A stretch of DNA of 10,726 bases from Oehlia diaphana (GCA_003833135.1 QZLH01000145.1:14110-24835); one strand, 5' to 3'; counted from the stretch's first letter, positions 1-6,413 are shown. The notes: a model not told the origin generated them from the sequence alone. Translations and numbers: made by a program.

Positions 1-59
1 GGTTTAGTGTTCTTTTTTTTTTTTTTTTTTTTATTATTTTTATTTTTAGTGTACTGTTA

Positions 60-542
60 GTGTATACTACTACAATGCATGCTATCAAAATAATTGAACT
101 AATAAAAAATATAAACTTACAGGTAGTTGCAAATACAGTATCAAGAGCCCGCCAATATGCGCGTATTAATGGACCAGGTGCACCTCAAGCACAAAAACCT
201 ATTATTATCAAAGACAAATTAGGACGGGAAAAAAAAGAAAATTTAGAACAATTCTTTTCTGATAAAGCTAATGTAATAATGAGTTCATACAAAACAGACA
301 CCATTACGCAAGAACCAGTTCATTACCTCAAAAATACGAAATAAGATCTGTGGGAAAAGTTTCATGAAGAATATCCAAGTGGAGTAAAACGAACAACTTT
401 TTATAAGCATTTGCAGGGCAATAGATATATTTATCGTGAGAATCTTGGTGGTTTGTGTTCAATATGCAACACATATGGCTATGAAACATTTGATGAACTT
501 ACCAAACTCATTCAAAATCACGTTAGTAATCTTCATATCCAG
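60..542 (+). pseudogene. Exon 1: N-terminal conserved block with in-frame stop
   Basis: The frame reads RARQYARINGPGAP, then IIIKDKLGREKKENLEQFF and SDKANVIMSSYKT, then a TAA at 342-344. It continues in the same frame with DLWEKFHEEYPSGVKRTTFY, a C-x2-C knuckle in GLCSICNTYGYE, and LTKLIQNHVSNLHIQ up to a GTAATA donor at 543. The reading on both sides of the stop is clearly one protein, and the relatives I remember carry a Gln-Lys/Gln-x stretch at this spot. A CAA-to-TAA change is therefore the simplest origin of the stop. The upstream part (60-122) is a weak, hydrophobic extension that may be intron rather than coding. TATTTTTAG at 41-49, after a long T-run, is another acceptor candidate. 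Confidence 0.65.
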
Positions 543-609
543 GTAATATTTTTATTTCTATAATTGATAATAATACTATATAATATTAATTTCTAATAAT
601 TCCATTTAG
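543..609 (+). other. Intron 1 (67 bp)
   Basis: It runs from a GTAATA donor to a CCATTTAG acceptor. It is AT-rich and carries stops in frame, and removing it joins exon 1 to the frame of exon 2. In the continuing frame the exon 2 codons begin with Asn-Gln-Leu-Leu at 610. Confidence 0.8.
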
Positions 610-1867
610 AATCAATTATTAGATCAAGGAGAGAAGTTAAAACGATATCTGAAAAAGGAATATGAGTCACATTTGACTGTAAATTCTGATGGTACAACAG
701 CACATAACCAATGTATAAACCATTGCCTTCTTTTTGCTTTTGGTACATGTAATGAACAACATACTCACACATGTTCAAATTGTGATGCACTTTTTCAATT
801 CTTCATTGATATTAAAAAGAATGCTCCAAATAATATTCACGAGGAAATTTATGAATTACGAGATCAAATTTTTTATTATTTGAGTCATCAGACGCGAAAG
901 GTATTTCTAAATTCTCAATTTAACGCGAATCTATTAGATTTAGATGAAAAAGGAGCTATAATAATAGTTGATTATAAGATGAAAATCTTACCCAAGAGCG
1001 CGAGAGAAACAAAAAGTGCTTTTTTTGGGAAAAAAGGGTGGGCTTTGCATTCAATTCTTGTCTATATGCGAAAATCTGAAAGTCATCAATTGGATATTCA
1101 AGTATTTGATCACTGGTCAGCTGATACATGCCAAGATGCATGGTTCACAGCTTCTTCACTACATGCAGTTATTGAATCACTTCAAGTCAAACCAGATTGG
1201 GTTACTTTTCTTTCTGATAATGGTCCACATTATCACAATGCGGACCTAATGCTAATTTTAGGGCATTGGAATGAATGGTACAATATTACAGTAAAAAAAT
1301 GGGTTTTTTTAGAAACTGGAGAGGCTAAAACATCAATTGATTCTCACCATGCCCAAGTGTGTATTGATTGTTCAAATAATTTTGGATATTACCATTATTA
1401 TTTATTGAATCATTGGTTACAGATTTCACATGCGATAAATCGTTATGTTCGATTGGGGTTTGATATTAATGAAGGTGTGGACATAGAAAATGCTATTCAA
1501 GGGATTTGTGGTACTTCAGTAGCACATTTGCAACCAGAACGGAAAAAGGGTATATGTGAGAATACAATTTTGAAGTTATGTAATATTACTGAAAGCAATT
1601 ACTATGATTTATAGAATCAGGACGAAAAAAGAAAAATTCAATACCAGGAAATTCCAATTGGTATGAGTGGTCCTGGCCAACAGAAGGTGAATATGCAGGA
1701 TTTATTCAGGCTCGTGCAATGCCTAATATTGGAACATGGAAAAATTTTGAGCCAGCTAAAATAGCACAATTTGAAAAAAGACCTCTTGAAAAACCTAATC
1801 CACAAGTTTCAGATCACTCAATTCCAACTTCCAATTGGAACATTCCACTACCTCATAAATCAAATAT
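610..1867 (+). CDS. Exons 2-3: Cys/His cluster and DDE-type RNase H-like catalytic core
   Basis: The frame is open from 610 to the TAG at 1612. It begins with CINHCLLFAFGTC and then THTCSNCD, a probable metal-binding Cys/His cluster. It continues with YLSHQTRKVFLNSQFNANLL, the beta-strand-like AIIIVDYKMK (D at 970), and FDHWSADTCQDAWFTASS. Next come VTFLSDNGPHYHN (D at 1216) and GEAKTSIDSHHAQ (E at 1321). The second and third acidic residues lie 35 positions apart, typical of DDE integrases and transposases. Assignment of the triad is inferred from the strand-like context and not proven. After the 66 bp intron (1357-1422) the frame reads ISHAINRYVRLGFDI. At 1606-1610 the frame breaks (Asp-Leu-stop), while the next frame continues with ESGRKKKNSIPGNSNWYEWS and PTEGEYAGFIQARAMPNIG up to a GTAATA donor at 1868. 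The break is explained by loss of one T. Confidence 0.7.
1357..1422 (+). other. Intron 2 (66 bp, multiple of three, no in-frame stop)
   Basis: GTGTGT donor after ...CAT GCC CAA and GGTTACAG acceptor before ATT TCA CAT GCG. The intron is phase 0, 66 bp long and open in the exon frame, so a naive ORF call includes it as 22 extra residues (VCIDCSN...NHWLQ). Relatives I remember read HHAQ directly followed by ISHAI, which is the main support for splicing. The length also matches the other introns of the gene. Confidence 0.65.
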
Positions 1868-1929
1868 GTAATAAATTGATTTTTTTTCTTTTTTTGCAAT
1901 TTTTTTACATTGATTTTTTTTTATATTAG
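1868..1929 (+). other. Intron 3 (62 bp, phase problem)
   Basis: GTAATA donor, a T-rich interior and a TATATTAG acceptor. Splicing is expected here because the upstream frame stops right at the donor (ATG TAA) and a new open segment starts at the acceptor. The exon 3 end leaves two codon bases, while the SAP frame downstream needs one. The junction as it stands is therefore out of phase, from either a further indel or an unusual splice site. Confidence 0.55.
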
Positions 1930-2076
1930 AAATCAATACAAATCGTCTTACTATTGAAGAATTGAAGAAACAATTGAAGGAATATGGTGTTGACACAGAT
2001 GTAAGCAATAATAGAGTTATATTAGCAGAAATTTTACAAAATAAATTGAACGATAAAATATCACAACAAAATATAG
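1930..2076 (+). CDS. Exon 4: SAP-like segment
   Basis: This short exon reads EINTNRLTIEELKKQLKEYG and then VDTDVSNNRVILAEILQNKL in the frame starting at 1932. The pattern LT-x2-ELK-x2-L-x2-xGV followed by a second helix with hydrophobic spacing resembles SAP helix-extension-helix modules, which bind AT-rich DNA in many nuclear proteins. The usual Gly-Thr-Lys turn is replaced by Ser-Asn-Asn, so this is a divergent member at best. Its position between a DDE core and a basic C-terminal domain suits a DNA-targeting role. The exon ends with a single G (2076) that pairs in phase with exon 5. Confidence 0.55.
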
Positions 2077-2151
2077 GTAAATCATTTCTTACCATAAAAT
2101 TGTGATTATATTATCTCAAACTAATTTTCTTTTTTTCTGAACGAATAATAG
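2077..2151 (+). other. Intron 4 (75 bp)
   Basis: A G|GTAAAT donor and a GAATAATAG acceptor. The phase is exact: the trailing G of exon 4 and AC of exon 5 form GAC (Asp), followed by LLNTEIIETDLSS. This is the best-supported intron of the gene. Confidence 0.85.
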
Positions 2152-2528
2152 ACTTGTTAAATACTGAAATTATTGAAACTGATTTAAGTTCAAGGCAAGT
2201 TTTGAATCACACATCGGATTTTGCATTATCAAGTGGATGGGCCTTAAAAGAAAATCAGAAATTTGGTAAAAAAGGAGGAGGTAAACGAATAAGCAAAAAT
2301 GTTATTCCATACCTTGAGGCATATTTCTTGGCCGGAGATATAAATAAAAGCGAAAAATATACAGCTCAAGAGATGCATAATGAACTGAAAGGTTTAGTAG
2401 AAGAAGGAGTTTTAGAAGAAGAGGAAATTCTGAAAATTTCTACAATTAGTAATTGGATTGCTCGATATGCACAAATTCACCATAAATTGAAAGCCCAACA
2501 AGCTTTAGCGCTAGTTGACAGATCTTAG
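2152..2528 (+). CDS. Exon 5: basic GWALK C-terminal domain
   Basis: The exon reads DLLNTEIIETDLSSRQVLNH, then SSGWALKENQKFGKKGGGKR, then ISKNVIPYLEAYFLAGDINK, and ends ISNWIARYAQIHHKLKAQQA before a TAG at 2526-2528. The GWALK...KK-G-GKR-x-S-x2-V-x2-YLE-x-YFLAG pattern is one I remember at the C-terminus of many uncharacterised proteins of this transposase-derived family. It looks like a small helical DNA-binding module: a basic entry, then acidic and basic helices and a final W-I-x-R-Y helix. No frame damage is visible here. An ORF caller may start it at the TTG at 2154, but that is not a real start because the exon joins upstream in phase. Confidence 0.75.
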
Positions 2529-2530
2529 AA

Positions 2531-2556
2531 AATAAAGAATTTGATAAATAAATAAA
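2531..2556 (+). terminator. Possible polyadenylation signals
   Basis: Two AATAAA hexamers (2531-2536 and 2551-2556) lie within 30 bp of the stop codon. In DNA this AT-rich such hexamers occur by chance, so position is the only support. Confidence 0.3.
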
Positions 2557-2876
2557 ATTTTGTAAATTTTTGAAAATTTTTGACATTAAAACAACATTTT
2601 TTTAAGTTTTTTTGCCATAAATTTTATAAAAATTATTGAAATTGCGAATTTACTTATTATATTTATAGCCAGGAATCTGACGACGCGGTTAGTAAAAGTT
2701 TTTTTTTTTGTTTACAATTCAGTACGAAAATGCAAGAAATTTATTCATATAGTATTCTATTATTGGCATATAAAATATGACGTTTGGGTCATACAAAATG
2801 GTGGCGCTAGCTCAGTCCAAAATAGCTGAATTATGGCTAATTTACTATATTTATATATGATCAGCACCTCACATCG

Positions 2877-2890
2877 GAATATCGATATTC
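2877..2890. repeat. Perfect 14 bp palindrome GAATATCGATATTC
   Basis: The sequence reads identically on both strands and sits in the slightly GC-richer patch upstream of the decayed transposase. It could be a dimer-binding site or a repeat end; no function is assigned. Confidence 0.5.
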
Positions 2891-2922
2891 TCTACTTTAT
2901 ATGCGGATCACGAATTAAATTA

Positions 2923-3151
2923 ATTAAAAAAATTTCTCATGATTGAAAATTTAATTAAATTGACTAAATCAAAATCTCAAAATTAAATTTTAACTGAAAT
3001 TTTTAAATTAAAAAAATTTCTCGTGATTGAAAATTTAATTAAATCGACTAAATCAAAATCTTGAAATTAAACTTTTATTAAATCAATTGCTAATGGATCA
3101 ATTTTAACCAAAATTTTCAAATTAAAAAAAATTTCTCATGAAATTTTCAAG
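2923..3151. repeat. Imperfect tandem repeat, 84 bp unit, two full copies plus a partial third
   Basis: ATTAAAAAAATTTCTCATGA begins copy 1 at 2923, and a version with one change (CTCGTGA) begins copy 2 at 3007, giving a period of 84 bp. The following GATTGAAAATTTAATTAAAT and GACTAAATCAAAATCT are shared almost exactly. A third start at 3121, 114 bp further on, keeps only the first ~20 bases before diverging. The whole block is noncoding. Confidence 0.75.
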
Positions 3152-3310
3152 AGAAAAATTGACTTCATTTGTCAAAATTTTGTTAAAATTTAAAGTACAT
3201 ATTATTTATAACCAATTTTTTATCAAATTTTATAAAATATGATGAGAAAAAGATTGATTAGTCAAATTATAGTTTTAGAAAGGATAGCAAACTGACTATC
3301 TTCTAAAAAG

Positions 3311-3409
3311 TTTAGTAAAAAAAGACCTAAAGTCCCTTGTCATTGTGACAAATATAATGAAAAACTGGTTGTAATACAAATCAAAATGCTTCATGAAGCG
3401 GTAAATTAA
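3311..3409 (+). pseudogene. Transposase relic: N-terminal Cys motif
   Basis: The frame reads KFSKKRPKVPCHCDKYNEKL and later KMLHEA before TAA at 3407. Family members recalled from memory start with a basic stretch and C-x-C-x2-C-N-G-K, then a basic/acidic helix with H-E. Here the third Cys codon is TAT at 3353 (Tyr), and the codon expected to be the initiator reads TTT or AGT. Both start and metal site are therefore lost. Confidence 0.6.
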
Positions 3410-3482
3410 AAACACAACTGACTCAAATCTTAATAGTGGTTTAGCTTTATTATTACTAATTAATCAAAAAGAGGATTCAACA

Positions 3483-3628
3483 ATAACTTCATTAGAAGAA
3501 AATAGATAACAAATCCAATAAATGAAAATATTTTGATCATACTTCCATTAAATGAAAAGATTTCGGTAATAACTCCTTTAGAAGAAGATTTAACAATAAT
3601 TTTATTAAATGAAAAAGATAATTTGACA
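3483..3628 (+). repeat. Degenerate ~30 bp tandem repeat inside the relic (ITPLNEK-type)
   Basis: Five adjoining units at about 3483-3507, 3508-3538, 3539-3568, 3569-3595 and 3596-3628 follow the scheme ATAACTCCATTAAATGAA plus a variable tail. In the frame of 3509 onward they encode TNPINENILI, ILPLNEKISV, ITPLEEDLT and IILLNEKDNLT. Unit length varies by whole codons between copies 3, 4 and 5 (30, 27 and 33 bp), so the repeat expanded while coding. The first unit is in another frame. Confidence 0.65.
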
Positions 3629-3699
3629 ACTCCAGAATACAACAAAAAAGAATATATTTTTTATCTTGAAACGGTGCAAGAAGCTATGCAAATTACCCA

Positions 3700-3891
3700 C
3701 AAGTTATACTCAAACATTCAGAAACAGAATATTTGAGCAATTCTGATTATGAACAACATACTGATACTTTTTTTGATGGCAATAAGTTAGATGATAAAAC
3801 TTTTGCTGATATTTTTAAAAATTATTCACTACCAGATTTTAAATCATATCAAGAGGAAGAAAAAATGACATTTGATGATAAATTTTCATAG
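3700..3891 (+). pseudogene. Transposase relic: acidic linker
   Basis: After a frame change near 3700-3720 the frame reads HSETEYLSNSDYEQHTDTFF, then DGNKLDDKTFADIFKNYSLP, then DFKSYQEEEKMTFDDKFS and TAG at 3889. Beyond the stop the same frame continues into the zinc ribbon block. Asp/Glu/Ser-rich linkers of this type are usual between the N-terminal motif and the core. Confidence 0.5.
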
Positions 3892-3897
3892 ATTTTA

Positions 3898-4275
3898 TTG
3901 TGGATAATGACCTTTCAAAAAAAGTTCAATCTCCCTGAAACAGTAACTGAATCTCTAATAAAATTCATGAAAATAGTGTTAAAAGAAATCGGTAGAAACA
4001 TTTTTGATAGTTTTCCTGATTCTCTTTATCTGGTAAGAATTGAACTTAGCCTGAAAGATCATTTCTATAGTTTCATGCCACATCTGAAATATCATAAATT
4101 ATATAATAAGATAGATATAGACAAAATTCAAAAAAATGACAGTATCAGTATTCTAAGATGTAACCATGTCAAATTCCAAATTCAGCATCTCAAAAAATGA
4201 AATCATATCAAACGGTCTTAGCTGAGAGAAAGATTAAAAAACCAGAATTAATATATTTATTTGTACTGATTTATT
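3898..4275 (+). pseudogene. Transposase relic: zinc ribbon region
   Basis: The frame reads WIMTFQKKFNLPETVTESLI, KFMKIVLKEIGRNIFDSFPD, SLYLVRIELSLKDHFYSFMP and HLKYHKLYN, then ILRCNHVKFQ. This matches the recalled family layout of a helical segment followed by C-P-x-C-H-x-LY ... C-x-H. In this copy the first Cys pair is gone (Pro-His-Leu-Lys-Tyr; TAT at 4090), while RCNHV is kept. A one-base slip at about 4197-4200 moves the continuation (KSYQTVLAERKIKKPELIY) to another frame. Confidence 0.65.
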
Positions 4276-4343
4276 AACAATTGAAAGCTCTATATCATCA
4301 GCCTCACTTTGAATGGTTACTTTGACATTGGTCAAATCATTAA

Positions 4344-5270
4344 CAATTTGATAACATATTGACTGATATATATGATAGTCAAATTTGGAAAACATTAAGA
4401 GAAACTGATGACAAAAATTCAGCCAAATTTTTTTGACCTGAAGTAGCTGATTCACATCTAGGGCTAATAATAAATCTTAATTAGTTTCAGTCCTATGATA
4501 GTACATTTTATAGTATCAGGATAATTTACATGGCTATCTGTAATTTATCTCATAATATTCAGTTCAAGCGCAAAATTTGCTAGTTCTCAATCTACTACTA
4601 AAACTGAATGAAGAAGCTTGCATAAGATTAATCATTATATTATATCTATTATCAATGAATTATTGGTACTTTGAAGTGAGATGACTTTAAATCGAACATA
4701 TGAATTTCCAGATGGAAAAAACATTTAAGCAGCATTAATATTAATTTTGTACGATATCCTTGCTGCAAGAAAAATATGCAAACATATTCAGCTTTGGTTT
4801 CTTGTTACCGGTGTATAAAACAAACAAATTATGAGTTCTACCAACATAATTTTGCAGGTATAGAGAATATGGAAAATTGGTTTATTACTTACGATTTGAC
4901 TGAATATCGTCAAAATGCTCTTGCATAATGAAGTTGCAAATCTACCAATCCAAGAAAGAATTTTGTTAGTAAAAAAGAAGTTAGGTGGTCAGAGTTACTT
5001 CGATTACTATACTTTGATCCAATTCAGTTCATTATTGTAGATCTAATACACTGCCTATTCTTAGAAATTACAAGGTGGATAATGAAGAGGATTTGAATTA
5101 ACAAAGGTGATTTAACCCTAAATGATCTAAAGAAGATTCAAGAAAAAATGAATCAATTCAAAATACTAGCTGATTTGTGATGAATTCTCAGAAATATTTA
5201 GAGAAGAGTTTTTGAACTATACAGCCAATCAGTGGTGAATTTTCTTTATGATCTATACAATTACTTTATT
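4344..5270 (+). pseudogene. Transposase relic: catalytic core
   Basis: In frame 4344-4570 the sequence reads QFDNILTDIYDSQIWKTLRE, then TDDKNSAKFF, TGA (4434), PEVADSHLGLIINLN, TAG (4482), FQSYDSTFYSIRIIYMAICN. At 4624-4787 (frame +1) it reads KINHYIISIINELLVL, TGA (4672), SEMTLNRTYEFPDGKNI, TAA (4726), and ILAARKICKHI. A one-base loss near 4787 returns to the first frame: SALVSCYRCIKQTNYEF, NFAGIENMENWF, RWSELLRLLYFDPIQFIIVD, and LIHCLFLEITRW with the D-x2-H-C-L-F-L motif at 5040-5063. Stops at 4926, 4929, 5094, 5178 and 5181 break it. Tnp2-type transposases carry a D-x-M-H-x-LFLG motif at this point; here Met is Ile and Gly is Glu. Confidence 0.7.
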
Positions 5271-5283
5271 GTGAGAACATTTA

Positions 5284-5542
5284 TTGTCAAAAGATCAAAA
5301 AATCTTAATACATTTTATTAAAATATGGTTTATTTTAGTAAGCCAAATTTTAGAAATTAAATTAATGGAAGAAGCTTATAAGAGGCTAATTAAAATAATT
5401 AAACTTATTGAAGTACACTATAGAAGAGTAAAAATTATGCTTAATTTTCACCTTTCACTCCATTTGTATGATTGTTCAAATGATCTTGGTCTATTGTATG
5501 CATTTTGGTATTTTTTATTTGAGCGTATGAATGAAATACTCA
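5284..5542 (+). pseudogene. Transposase relic: helical C-terminal part (HLSLHL...FERMN)
   Basis: An undamaged stretch reading LSKDQKILIHFIKIWFILVS, QILEIKLMEEAYKRLIKIIK, LIEVHYRRVKIMLNFHLSLH, LYDCSNDLGLLYAFWYFLFE and RMNEIL. The series N-x-HLSLHL-x-x-C...G-LY-x-FW-x-F-x-FERMN-x-IL is a strong family signature from memory. An ORF call would run on into the intron and create a hydrophobic tail (IFFFFTLYFIQIF...); that tail is not protein-coding. Confidence 0.75.
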
Positions 5543-5619
5543 GTAAGATATTCTTTTTTTTTACTCTTTACTTTATTCAGATATTTACGTTGTTAGTCTT
5601 ATTTTTAATAATTTTTAAG
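5543..5619 (+). other. Intron preserved in the transposase relic (77 bp)
   Basis: GTAAGA donor directly after ...ATA CTC A and TTTTTAAG acceptor before GT TCG TTA CTA. Joining them gives AGT (Ser) and the frame LSSLLISNRQIELKIMHQIM, as expected for the family. This explains the frame change here without any mutation. Confidence 0.75.
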
Positions 5620-6235
5620 GTTCGTTACTAATAAGTAATAGACAAATTGAACTAAAAATAATGCATCAGATAATGAATGATAATTGAATTGGGAATATCA
5701 TTAGTTCTGATATTTGATCAAAAAGTTTAGAATTGCTTGAGGATCAATTCACAACTGGTTCAATATTGGCTGCAGACCAATTTTCTTCAAATGAATTAGA
5801 GTGGTTTTGGTTAAATGCTAAAAATATACAGGAATTAACTATTACTGAATGTAAGCCATTTTCTGGAGAAATGCTGAAGCTTAGTTCTGAAGCAATAATG
5901 AACGAATCAATGCTTGAACTGATAGTTACCTTTTATAATGCTGCTTATATCAAAATGTACAAGTTTCGCAAACCAGCAGATAAAATTCTCCAAAATTCTA
6001 TAACAATTTGAGTAAAGATAAATCAATTTAAAAGATGCCAAATTGGTTCTGAAATATTTAGTTCTACAATATCAGTTCAACATACAAAAAGCTCATATGT
6101 TCTAGCCAAATTTATAGTTTGTGATGGAAAAGTCAACAGTTATCCTGAACAAATTTAATACTTCTTCAAAAATACAGTTAACTTACCAAATGGAAAAATA
6201 GAACATAATTTTGCATATATTCATTGGTATCAACT
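5620..6235 (+). pseudogene. Transposase relic: C-terminal block
   Basis: A single frame reads ISNRQIELKIMHQIMNDN, TGA (5685), IGNIISSDI, TGA (5715), SKSLELLEDQFTTGSILAAD, NELEWFWLNAKNIQELTITE, and MYKFRKPADKILQNSITI. It continues past TGA (6009) with VKINQFKRCQIGSEIFSS, SSYVLAKFIVCDGKVNSYPE, TAA (6156), and YFFKNTVNLPNGKIEHNFAY up to IHWYQ at about 6233. The frame holds for over 600 bases despite four stops, so decay here is by point mutation. The expected last part of the family is absent: the sequence after CAACTAAGGATGGG (from 6230) is unrelated. Confidence 0.75.
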
Positions 6236-6334
6236 AAGGATGGGTCTGCAAATGATTTTCAAATTCTGCAATATTGTGGATTTTGGAGTTGAATTGTAGT
6301 TAGTAGCCTGTAATTCTGCAATTCAGTTTTGGTG

Positions 6335-6413
6335 TTTTCTTACATACAAAAAACACCAGAACTAATAGTTTTTTTATACAAAAACACCAGAACTATAGGT
6401 TCTGGCATTTTCT
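6335..6413. repeat. Alternating inverted copies of a ~17 bp GTTCTGGTGTTTTC-type motif
   Basis: The order is reverse (GTTTTGGTGTTTTCTT, from 6336), forward (AAAAAACACCAGAAC, about 6348-6362), forward again (ACAAAAACACCAGAAC, about 6378-6393) and reverse (GTTCTGGCATTTTCTT, about 6399-6414). CCAGAAC TATAG GTTCTGG (about 6387-6405) forms a perfect 7 bp stem with a 5-base loop, and GGTGTTTT/AAAACACC pairs upstream. This looks like a small fold-back repeat or nested hairpins. Confidence 0.6.

Larger units (their letters stand above)
60..2528 (+). pseudogene. DDE transposase/integrase-like SAP-domain gene, multi-exon, probably inactivated
   Basis: Exons inferred at about 60/123-542, 610-1356, 1423-1867, 1930-2076 and 2152-2528, with GT..AG introns of 67, 66, 62 and 75 bp. 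The protein carries an N-terminal conserved block, a Cys/His cluster, a core with candidate acidic residues D (970), D (1216) and E (1321), a SAP-like segment and a GWALK C-terminal domain. From memory this order matches a large uncharacterised, transposase-derived family expanded in Rhizophagus-type fungi and seen in other eukaryotes. No experimentally known function can be assigned. Lesions are an in-frame TAA at 342-344, a one-base frameshift near 1609 and a phase mismatch across the 1868-1929 intron. The start is uncertain: ATG at 75 is possible, but AAACTTACAG at 113-122 is a good splice acceptor and family similarity begins right after it, so the true 5' end may lie outside the window. 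A recently decayed copy fits best. Sequencing errors could explain some lesions. Confidence 0.7.
2557..3310. other. Gene-free spacer between the two transposase genes
   Basis: No open frame of interest on either strand. The part from about 2670 to 2915 is less AT-rich and includes GACGACGCGG, a short inverted pair ATGAC/GTCAT near 2777-2793, GGTGGCGCTAGCTCAGTCC, and a perfect 14 bp palindrome at 2877-2890. This may be the remnant of another short repeat element. From 2923 it passes into AATTAAA-rich tandem repeats. Confidence 0.5.
3311..6235 (+). pseudogene. Decayed Plavaka/CACTA-like (Tnp2-type) transposase
   Basis: Conserved blocks of one protein occur in order on the + strand in switching frames. 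They are the N-terminal Cys motif (3311-3409), a repeat-rich linker (3483-3640), an acidic linker (3700-3890), a zinc ribbon region (3898-4200), QFDNILTDIYDSQIWKT (4344-), the core (4371-5270), the helical part with HLSLHL and FERMNEIL (5284-5542), and, after a 77 bp intron, the C-terminal block (5620-6235). From memory this is the transposase family highly amplified in Rhizophagus and related to the fungal Plavaka group of the CACTA superfamily. The family's job is cut-and-paste transposition of its own element. At least 15 in-frame stops and about four frame changes make it a relic. No terminal inverted repeats for it could be found. Homology ends abruptly near 6235. Confidence 0.75.

Noticed and set aside
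1016..1249. An open + strand frame within the DDE exon.
   Set aside because: It overlaps the conserved core in another frame; the core frame carries the recognisable motifs.
593..2095. Reverse-strand open frames at 593-790, 956-1141 and 1853-2095.
   Set aside because: They lie opposite well-supported exons or introns of the + strand gene and have no protein character of their own.
2800..2870. GGTGGCGCTAGCTCAGTCC resembles a tRNA 5' end with an A-box.
   Set aside because: No B-box (GGTTCRANNCC) follows, and the next 60 bases do not form cloverleaf arms.
3460..4455. Reverse-strand open frames at 3460-3645 and 4234-4455.
   Set aside because: The + strand carries transposase blocks over the same bases, and the reverse frames have low-complexity composition.
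5543..5631. A hydrophobic tail (IFFFFTLYFIQIFTLLVLF) that looks like a membrane segment.
   Set aside because: It is translated from the 77 bp intron. The GT..AG ends join the flanking exons into the family sequence.
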